NCBI GenBank assembly: GCA_026770595.1
Contig: MU633941.1
Location: 1-19,102, forward strand
DNA: 19,102 nt
Origin: Ochromonadaceae sp. CCMP2298
Lineage: Eukaryota; Sar; Synurophyceae; Ochromonadales; Ochromonadaceae
Direction of reading: 5' to 3'
The position numbers and the translations under genes were made by a program. The notes under the pieces were generated by a model. That model was not told the DNA's origin. It was given only the letters and a program-made list of their open reading frames with translations, and did no database searches. Below are positions 1 through 8,900 of the stretch, piece by piece (the first letter of the stretch is position 1; each line of letters opens with the position of its first letter).

Positions 1-1704
1 CGCTCTCGGGGACCGCCAAGACAGGCCTGCAGTGGACCCAGGCTAGCGGCGCCACACGTGCGGGACTGTGGGAACAAGTAGAGCGCGTTTGCCAGTCTAG
101 CTCTGACCGCAGTGTCAGCTCGGCTATATGGGCGGTGGGCACTATGGGCGCCACGGCGGACCTGCAGGTCAGTAGTACGTACTTTACATACCTAACTCTA
201 ATCCTGACCCTCTATACATACCAATGTAACCCCCCATTAACCACCTTTTTAACACTCATACCTATGACCTGTACGGCGGACCTGCAGGCTCCCGAGATGC
301 GTGACCTCATGCTGGGCAGCGCGGTGCGCGTGATGACAGAGTGCTCCGCCTGGGAACTGTGCAACATACTCTGGTGAGTGGAGGGCGAATGGAGAGTTGG
401 GAAAGGGGGAATGTGCTGCGACCGCTGACGCTCCTCCAATTGTTAATATTTCTTCTCTGCTTACTCTTGTATCCCACACTTCCGTATTTTTCTCTTTCCC
501 ACATTACCGTATTTTTTTTCATTCCCGCATTACCGCATTACCCAGGGGTCTGGCCAAGATGAAGTACAGGTGGTCAGACTTCCCCCGCACCTTCCAGGAC
601 TCCGTGATGATGAACACTGTGCGCCTGCAGGACGATATGAACCCAGTAGATGCAGGCACGCTGTTGTGGAGCCTGGGGGAGCTCGATGCTGCGTTGGATG
701 CGCATCCAGAGTACTTCCGCGAAGCGCTGCTGCGCATAACCTTAAGCCATCTTGACGACATGAAGCCGCACGAGCTGTCGCGCACGGTGTGGGGGTACGC
801 CGGCATCGGGCTGTCGTGGAACAAGCTGCCGGTCGCTCTGCAGTGGAAATTTAACAGCGTGCTGCGCAGGGTGGGCGCGTCTATGTCTCCGCAGGACGTG
901 GCCAACTGCGCCTACGGTCTGTCCATTCTCTCCTTCGACATCGAGAACCCCTCAGACGTGGCCTTCCGCGGCGTGCACGAAACGCTGCTGAGCATAATTA
1001 AAGAAGCGGGCAGGGGGGCGCTACCCCTGGAGCTGGACGGTGATGTGGACACGGAGCTCACACTGGACTCTCGGGTTCCCTACAAGCAGGCACAGGGTAC
1101 ACAGAGTCAGGGTCTCAACGTGCAGGAGCGGGAGCAGTTGCGTATATTCGCGCACTACCTGCAGGTTATGCAGTTTATCTCTGACACAAAGCGCATCCCC
1201 CCCAGCCTACTTCGCATCCCCTCTAGCCGCGGGCCCTCCAAGTCCCCCCAGCAACTAGCGCAGTCCTCCAAGCTGCATGAGCGAGTGGTGCGCGGGCTGG
1301 AGGCGGCTTTCGACTTTGCAGATGTGACGGACGAGTTCTCGATCCAATTGGAGATGTCCTCGTTCGACGGGGTGTTTCCCGTGGACGCGGCGGTCAGTCG
1401 GAGGGGGCAAATAATCGCCCTGTTGGAAGTAGACGGGCCCCACCACTACCGCAGCGACGGCTCACTGCGTCGCAAAGATCTCCTCAAGGAGGCTATGTAT
1501 AGACGCAAGCACCCAGGCAGCACGTTTCATCGCATCCGCTGGGACGAGGAAAACAAGGTTGGGTCGGATGTGCTGGGAGAGGAGCTGGCTGCTGTGCTCA
1601 TCGCTTCGTGCCAGAAGAGCGACGACGTGGTGGGCAATACGTGGCGCAGCCTGCAGAAGCAGATGGGCGACTTTTTCTGCTGGAGCCTACGCAACTCTAA
1701 ATAG
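1..1704 (+). CDS. RAP-domain protein with OPR/HPR-like helical repeats (5' partial)
   Basis: The reading frame is open from the left window edge (first full codon at 3), so the start lies outside. Proposed exons are 3-167, 288-373 and 546-1704 (stop TAG), giving 469 visible residues. Introns are 168-287 (GTCAGT...CTGCAG) and 374-545 (GTGAGT...ACCCAG). The spliced protein carries helical repeats with the anchors AIWAVGTM, ILWGLAKM, LLWSLGEL, TVWGYAGI and CAYGLSIL, each exactly 41 residues after the previous one. The C-terminus (about residues 355-415) is a RAP domain, with PVDAAV (D364) and LLEVDGPHHY (E378, D380) and a downstream FHRIRWDE. RAP domains are predicted to have a PD-(D/E)XK-like fold. 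RAP proteins with OPR/HPR or FASTK-like repeats usually act on mitochondrial or plastid RNA, so organelle RNA processing or translation is inferred. The targeting sequence, if any, is outside the window. The family call is firm; the specific function is unknown. Confidence 0.85.
153..288 (+). repeat. 16-bp direct repeat at both boundaries of intron 1
   Basis: The sequence acggcggacctgcagg occurs at 153-168 and again at 273-288, exactly 120 bp apart. The first copy ends with the last exon bases plus the G of the donor. The second ends with the acceptor CAG plus the first G of the next exon. One copy remains in the spliced message. The arrangement fits intron gain by tandem duplication, or an insertion that left a target duplication. 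Confidence 0.9.
168..287 (+). other. 120-nt intron of the RAP gene, in frame and without stops
   Basis: Donor GTCAGT follows CTGCAG at 162-167, and the acceptor is the second CTGCAG ending at 287. The length is a multiple of three and the frame through it has no stop codon, so retention would add 40 residues. Removing it puts the AIWAVGTM and ILWGLAKM repeat anchors 41 residues apart, the same spacing as all following repeats. With the intron kept the spacing would be 81. This protein-level argument makes splicing likely. Confidence 0.75.
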
Positions 1705-2342
1705 TTAACTTTCATACTTTTAGAGCTACTCCAAGCTATAGCTGATAGAGGACACCTTGACAGCCGCTCTCGAAAAGTACTGAACTACCATACGCATGTG
1801 TGCGATTCGTAATTCGATGATATCATAATAAACATATGATATTTTGCCATGCATTGGATATTGAACATTGTACTTTGTACATTGATCATGCAGTAGAAAC
1901 GCGGAAAGGCAGTTAGTTGCTGATGCACACTATTCTTATCACAGCTGATTCTTATTACAGTTGATAGTCACGTTTGGTGTGGGTTTTGCTGAAAAGGGCG
2001 CATATTCCAAGCAAACCAATTACGGCTGTAACTGACGTCCGGAAAAGTCCACATTCCGGTCCCTAATGGGGTGCAAAAAAAGCAAAAAAGGACAGGTTTG
2101 GTCTCTTTTTGCCAGGTCTGCGTGTGATGATAATCACTCTGCTATAAAATCCAACACGAGAACTTATTATGGATCCCTCACAAAGCGGCCATCTGACAGT
2201 AGAAGTGGAGCCCACTTCCGGAAGGGGGACAGCTTTGGTCGACCGGCACTGTTTCGGCTCTCTCGCCCCTTTCTTCGGGATGTTGCGGGTAACAGTTTTC
2301 CGCCCCAACTGAACGACCGCAACTGTCTTACATTGGGCTGCG
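1705..2342. other. Intergenic region, RAP gene to 171-aa gene
   Basis: No gene was recognised. An AATAAA hexamer at 1827-1832, about 120 bp past the RAP stop codon, is a possible polyadenylation signal. A 10-bp palindrome atgatatcat lies just before it. A short imperfect tandem repeat sits at 1932-1963. The right half precedes a start codon at 2343 and contains TATAAA at 2143-2148, about 195 bp upstream; this could be a TATA box but may be chance. Confidence 0.5.
1932..1963 (+). repeat. Imperfect tandem repeat, 2 x 16 bp
   Basis: The units attcttatcacagctg (1932-1947) and attcttattacagttg (1948-1963) are directly adjacent and match at 14 of 16 positions. Nothing ties them to a function. Confidence 0.7.
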
Positions 2343-2858
2343 ATGGCGGAGCCCGCCAAGCCAGAGGCATACGTACTGAGGCCCTACCCAAGCTATGGCG
2401 ACAACAAAATCGCTGATATGATCGTCTTTGAATCGAACAAGCGAGACCCCGATTTCGGCAGCGCCTATGTCTACATGAAGGAACACGCAGAGCGGGATCG
2501 GAATCGATTCATTTGGAAGCTCAGGGACGACTTGAGGACGGACAGCAAGCATTACGTAACGAGCAGATCTCAGACCTCCTACTCCACGCTAAGTTACAAC
2601 AGCGTTTTTGAAGAGTATTACGAACCCATGCCCTGTGGGTTCGAGAAGGTCAACGACGCCCAGGTCGTTGCACCCGAGAAGGTCGTGGCCAAGGGCCCTC
2701 CGCAGAACTACGGCTACAGTACGTACAACCCGCCCTTTGAGAATCAAGCCATTAAAATAAAGGCGGCGGCCGCGAATCTGCGATACGCCAACAAGGTTAT
2801 GGAGCGCAGAGATCTCGTTATGAGCATTGAGCGAAAATCTGGCAAGTATCAGTTTTGA
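2343..2858 (+). CDS. Unknown conserved-looking 171-aa protein
   Basis: This is a single-exon frame from ATG 2343 (context gctgcgATGG, purine at +4) to TGA at 2856-2858. It encodes 171 residues. I do not recognise the family. The protein is soluble-looking, with no signal peptide or membrane segment, and is rich in Tyr, Asn, Pro, Lys and Arg. A charged helical stretch near residues 40-70 includes KEHAERDRNRFIWKLRDDL, then a Ser/Thr/Tyr-rich part, a Pro/Tyr part around residues 118-130 (PPQNYGYSTYNPPFE), and a basic Ala/Arg-rich C-terminal helix. Coding-like codon use, even composition and lack of low complexity support a real gene. It is transcribed toward the nitroreductase gene and converges on it. 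A small axonemal or microtubule-associated protein would fit the composition, but that is only a guess. Confidence 0.7.
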   Translation: MAEPAKPEAYVLRPYPSYGDNKIADMIVFESNKRDPDFGSAYVYMKEHAERDRNRFIWKLRDDLRTDSKHYVTSRSQTSYSTLSYNSVFEEYYEPMPCGFEKVNDAQVVAPEKVVAKGPPQNYGYSTYNPPFENQAIKIKAAAANLRYANKVMERRDLVMSIERKSGKYQF

Positions 2859-3212
2859 CCTGCCGCGGGCAGTGTCCATAGGCGGTGCTTCGTATAGAGC
2901 TGCAGTTTTCACCTAACTAAAAATTGTGCTAGTCATAATCTCTCCTCTGCTCCAGAAGGAACAGAATATTGTAGATGTTGTATGGTGTAAATGTTGTAAC
3001 TTTAAAGCAGTCAGAAGAGCACACTCATCGGTCTTTGCATCCTTTACTTCGAAACCGAGTTTTTAAAGGGGAGTTGTGTTTACGTTAAAGGCCAAAACAA
3101 GCGGCATTAAGGAAACAAGAATGCCGCTTGGTGTGTTTGTGTTTAGGAAAAATTGGACCTTACGTGTTGTTCTTTTACGTTCATCTAGTCTTTCTGGGAT
3201 GGGAACCCAGGC
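2859..3212. other. Convergent intergenic region
   Basis: The region lies between the ends of a plus-strand gene and a minus-strand gene and is AT-rich, with no frame that looks coding. Its main feature is the inverted repeat at 3098-3130. No clear AATAAA signal was found for either flanking gene. Confidence 0.5.
3098..3130. repeat. Perfect 11-bp inverted repeat with 11-nt spacer
   Basis: caagcggcatt at 3098-3108 and its exact reverse complement aatgccgcttg at 3120-3130 enclose the 11-nt loop aaggaaacaag. It would fold as a GC-containing hairpin in RNA from either strand. It lies about 240 bp past the plus-strand stop codon and about 80 bp past the minus-strand one. A role in 3' end formation, or as a remnant of a mobile sequence, is possible; neither is shown. 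Confidence 0.85.
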
Positions 3213-4144
3213 CTAAAGTTGTAAGGGTCCCCCGAACTTATCGCTGTATGCTACGTCGCTAACTGGGAACCTCACTTTCGTCGGATACTTGTCGATGGAG
3301 GGGTTGACCTCAGAGAGGCTGCCTGAGGCAAGCTCGCGCAGTCTGTCCCCTGTCTCTGCCGAGTGGCCAACAACAACACAGAGAGGAATAGTGTAGTACT
3401 CTAGGTCGATGCCGAGAACGAAGGCGAGGCGGCGCTCGTCGTAGCCCTCCATCGCCAGCGTGCGCAGGCCGTGGGCAGTGGCGGCCAGCATCAGCGTCTG
3501 GGCCATGAAGCCAGCATTCTTGGCAGCCCAGGGCTCCTTGCTGGGATCAATCACGGGTGTGGGTGTGAGCGGCGAGGCCAGGTGGCTGCCCAGGGCGCGC
3601 AGTCTGGAGGACAGCCAGCCCGAGCCCAGCAGCAGGCTGATCTTCGAGGGAAGCGAGCTGACGTACTTTGGGTTCGTGCCGTGCTTATTCTCTAGATCCA
3701 TAAGTTTCCTTGTCGTTCTTGCGGGATCTGGAGTAGCGAAAAGGCGGTTAGACGAATTGAAGCTTGCGCAACACGGATGCCTGCACATCAATGTCGGGAT
3801 AGGAATCACGTACCTTTGTCAGCAGCTATCACAATTGTGTACGCAGCTGTCTCCACATGTGTGTTGTTGCCCGGCATCATGGCTGTCGACACTGCTGCTT
3901 TCATCGTTGGTGATCCGACAACGATTATCTTGTAGGGCTGAATGTTGAAGCTGGAAGGAGCCGTCTGGGCAAGTTCAAGCACCTTCCGCATTGTGTGTCC
4001 AGGAACCTCCTCCGCAGAGAAGTTGCGTATTGCAACCCTGTTCAGACATACGATCTCGAATGCCTCTGCCAGTGAGTACGATCTTGTCAGCGAGCTCGCT
4101 GTCCGACTCGCCACAACCAATCTGCGGGACAAGTGAGTGTGCAT
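3213..4144 (-). CDS. Nitroreductase-family flavoprotein, two exons
   Basis: Proposed exons are complement(3814-4144) and complement(3213-3727), joined to give 281 residues. The 86-nt intron (3728-3813) has donor GTACGT, a CTAAC branch-like motif, a pyrimidine tract and a CTCCAG acceptor. The joined frame reads AADK-DPARTTRKLMDLE, as expected for the family. Nitroreductase hallmarks are the N-terminal LNRVAIRNFSAEEVP, the FMN-site-like motif TAPSSFNIQPYKIIVV, AMEGYDERRLAFVLGI, and a C-terminal RFPVSDVAYSDKFGGPL. Such enzymes bind FMN and reduce nitroaromatics, quinones or enones with NAD(P)H; the substrate here is unknown. The N-terminus (MHTHLSRRLVVASR..TRSYS) is Arg/Ser-rich without acids, suggesting a mitochondrial presequence cut near RSY/S. 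An in-frame stop at 4169-4171 limits upstream extension. An alternative N-terminus from ATG 4280 would need a very short intron and is less likely. Confidence 0.85.
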
Positions 4145-4622
4145 TGTTTGGGCCTGTTGATTTGCAGGTCAGATACAGCTCTGGGATGTGGACGCGACTA
4201 TCCGGGCCACTCAAAAGCCTTCCTTTCTGTGTGGAAAGATCCATCTGATGGATCTGACGAAGCAGAATTTTGTCTTCCATTAAGTTAAGTTACACACAAA
4301 TAGTCACTCATCAGCGTCTAATCGTGAAACAAAGTCAGCTCGACACCCATAGGTTCCTACATGGGACAGGCAAATTAGTATAAAATATGATGAGAGACAA
4401 TGAAAGGATAACACTATATAGAAGGGTCCTTCTTGTGAGTGAGCATCGGTCCACATTTTGGAAAAGAAGGAGGGCGCCTAGAAGCTTTTTTAGATTCTGG
4501 CACGCGAATGAATAGCGTTGTCCCACTGTAGCCCTGTATGTGCAGCATCCGTATTACCACATATCTGTAACTCCTAAGTACACTCAAGAGGCGCGTAATC
4601 CTAAGAGTTAAAGTCTGACACT
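4145..4622. other. Intergenic region between two minus-strand genes
   Basis: This holds the 5' leader and promoter of the nitroreductase gene (right of 4144) and the 3' flank of the TXNDC9-like gene. A minus-strand ATG at 4280 opens a frame that overlaps the nitroreductase start in a different frame; it may be an upstream ORF or chance. No RNA gene, clear repeat or confident promoter motif was found. Confidence 0.45.
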
Positions 4623-5395
4623 TCAGTCGTCGGCGAAAAGCTCCTCGTCATCACTCCCGTTCTGGTATCCGCCGCTGCGGATGGTGTCTATACGCACGCT
4701 ATTGAGACCCGACTTTGTTGCGCGCTGGGAGATCTCCTCAGATCGGTCCATCTCGAAGTTCAACACCTTGTACTGCGACAGTACGTAGGCCATGTCGTTG
4801 GTCGAGAAGTCGTCGGAGCCTCCGAACTCGTCGAACCCGTGGATGGAGTGCTCCGTCTTGCCGTCCTTGATCAGCACGATGGTGGGCAGGAGGATGATGC
4901 CCAATCGCTCAACCAAGAAGGGGCTCTTCTCCGCGTCAATCTTCACAAACTTGGTCTCCAAATGCTGAGGCGCCAGCTTGTGGAAGTGCGCGTCGACAAT
5001 TTCGCATCGCGCGGTGACGCTTCTGTAAAAGTGAACAATCATCCTCTGCGACTTCTTCGCAGCGTTGAAGAAGTCCTTCGTATCGTTCATCTCCAGATAT
5101 CGTCCATGTCCGAGCTGCGACCAGTCCTGCTCCTGCTTCATTTTCTTCTGCAGATTCTGGCGTCTCTTTTGCCGCAGCGACTCGAAGTCGTCCTCATCTG
5201 ACCGAAACGAACCCCACGCAGGGGCAAGGTATGATTAGCGACACGCTTCTCACGAACCCGTATTCACACTACCCCCTTACCTAAATTCTCGACGGCCTTC
5301 AGCTGCGCGTCGAGCTTCCTCTCTTCCAGCTGCGCCTGCGCAAGGATTCCGTGGCTGACCTGCTCCATGGCCTGTGCTTGCACGAATTCGTTCAT
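4623..5395 (-). CDS. TXNDC9: TXNDC9 / phosducin-like protein 3 (CCT cochaperone)
   Basis: Proposed exons are complement(5281-5395) and complement(4623-5197), joined to give 229 residues. The 83-nt intron (5198-5280) runs GTAAGG...GGTCAG and joins VENL to DEDDFESLRQKR in frame. The short first exon (MNEFVQAQAMEQ...) gives the N-terminal helical region. The second gives the family core QDWSQLGHGRYLE, DFFNAAKKSQRMIVHFYR, TARCEIVDAHF, HLETKFVKIDAEKSPFLVERL, LLPTIVLIKDGKT, GFDEFGGSDDFST and an acidic C-terminus. This is a thioredoxin fold in which the CxxC is replaced by a single Cys (ARCEI), as in animal TXNDC9. Length matches the usual 220-230 residues. Family members bind the CCT/TRiC chaperonin and modulate actin and tubulin folding in the cytosol. 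The gene diverges from the large secreted-protein gene. Confidence 0.9.
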
Positions 5396-5921
5396 CTTGA
5401 TGCTGGAAATACAGCGATGAACGTGTCGGGATGGTGCAGTAGAAGTCTACGAATCGAGCACTCGCGTGAATAGAGCGTGATGGTGAACTTCGCGATCCAA
5501 CAGGAGAAGGAAGTGGCGGGAGGACTGTTGGTAAAGCAACTGAGCAATGCTTCGAAGGGGGTTGAAATTCCAAAATCGCTGTGTGGAACGGCTCGATTTT
5601 TTTCAGACAATAAGTGGCGTCCATTCAACATTCTGCGACTGATGCCAGCGCTTATACGTGATACAGATCGATTGTACGTACAAATGGTGTCCGACCGTTA
5701 CAGTAAGTTACACCATTCCAGACTTTTGCGCAAAACGCATGAGCTGATGAGCGCTCGCTTTTGCCACTTTACCCCAACATCATAATTAGCGAGATTAGGG
5801 TACGCGAAGGAGCAATCGTGGTAGCGAACGACGCATTCACCTTGTCCACAGCTGCAGTGACCCTGACCGTGGTTGAGGCAGCAGTCCTTGTTTCCCCCAG
5901 CCGGGGTTTCATTCGGGCAAG
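5396..5921. promoter_or_regulatory. Divergent promoter region
   Basis: This 526-bp gap lies between the start of the minus-strand TXNDC9-like gene and the start of the plus-strand secreted-protein gene, so it must hold both 5' leaders and promoters. A 102-codon plus-strand frame (5477-5785) matches no family I know and has no coding-like composition. I could not pick out a specific promoter motif. Confidence 0.45.
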
Positions 5922-8900
5922 ATGCACCCGATCTATCTGGTGCTGATCTTGTTGTTGGTGCTCAATGTCGAGCTATCCGGCTCGATTAGCACGGGCTTCT
6001 GGTACAATGCCGGGGAAAGGCCGCCGAACAACATGTACGAGACAGTGCCCTACGCGAACATGACGGTGCGGGTAAACAGGCCATTCACGGACGGCCCAGG
6101 TCAGGATCTCGTGAAGGATCCTTTCAACCCAAACATCGATCTGTTCGTCGGGCCCACCATCAATAGGCAAACCTTCGACAGTCAGTTCATTCTAGATATG
6201 AGCTATGCGCTGGGAATCAGTCCCGATCGAGTGTACGTGCTGTTCGTGTCGAAGGGAACAGTGCACTTCTCGTGGGAGTCCAACTTCGTGAACGTGAACT
6301 TCATCTTCCTGGAGCGCAATAGCACTGCCGAGATCACGCTGCTCGAGGCCATCGCTGACCTGACACAGCAGATCCAGATCCCGAGCAGTAAATTGTACCA
6401 GGGCACGAACGTTACGAGCGAGGTGGACTCACAGTGGGGACTGGAGGTGCTCACCTGGGACGTGTCCGTGCAGCTCACGTACGCGATCGACATAATCGGC
6501 AAGACCGCGGTCAAGGACGGGTACTACCTGAACCAAGGCAGCCTCGGAATCTGCGACCTGAACACGCTGCTGAATGGCACGGAGCTAACGCCGGAGTACT
6601 GCGAGTTCGAGCGCTTCTTCGAGGACGACGTCGCGCGCGCGCTGAACATCACGTACAGCCGCGTGCAGGTGCTGTTCATCAAGTCCTCTGCTATAGACGC
6701 AGTACTGGTGCACTTCCGACTACTACCCCCTGACGGCACAACAGAGGTCAACGTGACGATGGCTATAGGCGACCTGATTATCCAAGTGAGCAACCTGGAC
6801 AGCGAGCTGTACAAAGGCAACGTGACGATTCGCACCGACTCCACCTGGGGGGTGAACAAATTCCTGCCCACGCCTAGGCAGAGGCAGGCCAAGTTCACCC
6901 TGAAGTACTACGAGTACGACCCCTCAAGGCTGCTCAAGCCCTCGCGCCTGTCGCTCATCACGGCCTACGACCGCTGCAAAGCCAACCGCCGCTGCAACTG
7001 GGGTATCGTGGAGCACGACCAGGCTAGCAACGACGCCCGCTTCTTTCTGCGCCTGTTCGACCGCGGCACTCTCTTTGAGACCAACATGTTCCTAGACTTC
7101 GAGGACTGGCGCATGGGCAGCAGGGGCTTCAGCTGGACCGGCTACATCCCCCCCACCGCCCTGGGCGCCACCTCTGTGCCCATGGCGCGCTCACCCGCAG
7201 GCTTCATCCGCGGCGCGCACTTCTGGCCCTTCGACCAGGCCTCCCTGGGCCCCGACATCCCCTGCTACCTAACTGAGCGAAACCAAGGGTTAGTGCTGGA
7301 CCGCTCGCTGCAGCGGCTGCAGATAGACAAGCAGGAGGCGCTAGTGGACGACCTACAGGGGCGAATCGACTGGCTTGGAGAAAACATAGAGGACGCGAAT
7401 ATGGGGCCAGTCTTGCGGTCCCGCAAGGATGTTCGCTCGAACCTGACCTGGGTGCAGGCAGACTTCACCTACTGGTGGCAGAACGAGGTGGATGAGCTGA
7501 GGCAGCTCAACAGCTCAATGTGCATCGCGCTCAACTGCTCCATACAGTTCAACACCACCTCTCTGTTGCTGACCGGCGCCATCGAGGGAGTAGGTGAGGT
7601 GGCGCTCACGAAGGCAGGCACCGAGGTGGCTCTATTCAGCTTCAACTCCATATACCTCGGGCCAGAGGTTGCCGTAACAGTCGTGGGCCAGCGCGCTTTA
7701 TCTCTGATCAGCAAGACCACCATGGTCATAAACACCACCATAGAGGCCGCCCCGGGGACTCTAGGGGGCTTCCAGGGGGGCGGCAGCGTGGCTCGCTACT
7801 TCCAGGACGCGCTCAGCGACACTCCGCGCGCTATCTACATCTGCGACCTTGGAGACTACTGCGACTATTCGGGCAACGTGACTGTCACGGCCAGCGCGGC
7901 TGAGCGGGCCAACATAACGTCCAATAACGTGAACGGGCCGGGCTCAGGCAACCTCCGCGTGAACGCCTTCGTAGTACGAACATTCGCACAGTACGTACAG
8001 GAGGTACAGGTCATCCAGAGTGCCGCCCGCCTGGGCCAGACCATCACCGGCGGGTTCACACTGCAGTACAAGACCTACACAACGCCCATCGTGCCGCACG
8101 ACGTGACGCCCAAGGTACGTGATTTTACAATATAACCCTCCAAACATATACTGATATTACAATATAACCCATGATCCTGTACCCTAGGTGCTGAAGCGCA
8201 TCCTGGAGGAGAACCTCAACCTCGTGCCTCCCTCCAGCACCAACGTATACGCAAACAGAGACCTCACCACGGGCGCCAAGCTGGCCGGCGTGGGGCTCGT
8301 GAACGTTACGCGCTCGGGGGCGGACTCGCAAGAGGGGTTTACGTGGAAGATCACGTACACCACGGCTGTGGGCAATGTCGGGCAGATAGGAGTGACCTCC
8401 TTCCTGGGCGGTTTGGAGGCGAGTGTCAACGCCTCCACCGAGGTAGAGGGCAATCAGATCGGAGGCACTTTCCAATTAGAGTTCCAGGGCGTCAAAACAA
8501 CAGCTATTCCTGCCACAGTGTCAGCTACGGGCCTGGTGGCGGTGCTGGAGGCGTTGCCTATGGTCTCCACTGCGTTCGCTACCCGCAACGACCCCACCGA
8601 CAACTGCGACGACGGTCTGTGCCCCAACGGCCCCTTTACTAGCGGGGCGTTACTGTGGACAGTCTACATAACCACAGACGGGAACTACGACAACACCTCG
8701 CCCACCTCCCCCACCTCCCCTTTGGCGCAGCAGCAGGGCCCGCACTGGAAAGTCATCCCCCATTTTGATGGCCTGACTGGCACCAACGCAACCGTGGGTG
8801 TGTTCAGCAGCACAGCACAGTCCCTGGAGTCCCCTAACGACCTGCTCAACGTATCCATCCCCTTCTCACTGGCCTTTGGCGGCGCGGGTGGCTCGTACGG

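Noticed and set aside
397-545. N-terminal extension of the long RAP reading frame starting at 397
   Set aside because: This stretch is the 3' part of intron 2 (T/C-rich, ending CCCAG); splicing from 373 to 546 restores the helical repeat.
2066-2416. 116-codon plus-strand frame before the 171-aa gene
   Set aside because: Basic, irregular translation; it overlaps the better-supported gene in another frame.
3460-3948. 162-codon plus-strand frame opposite the nitroreductase gene
   Set aside because: It is antisense to both exons and crosses the intron; the minus-strand protein has clear family motifs.
4335-4526. 63-codon minus-strand frame with a hydrophobic stretch
   Set aside because: AT-rich intergenic sequence can give such a stretch by chance; no start context or homology supports it.
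5477-5785. 102-codon plus-strand frame in the divergent promoter region
   Set aside because: No recognisable family, starts at a non-ATG or weak context, and lies where both leaders should be. It looks like chance.
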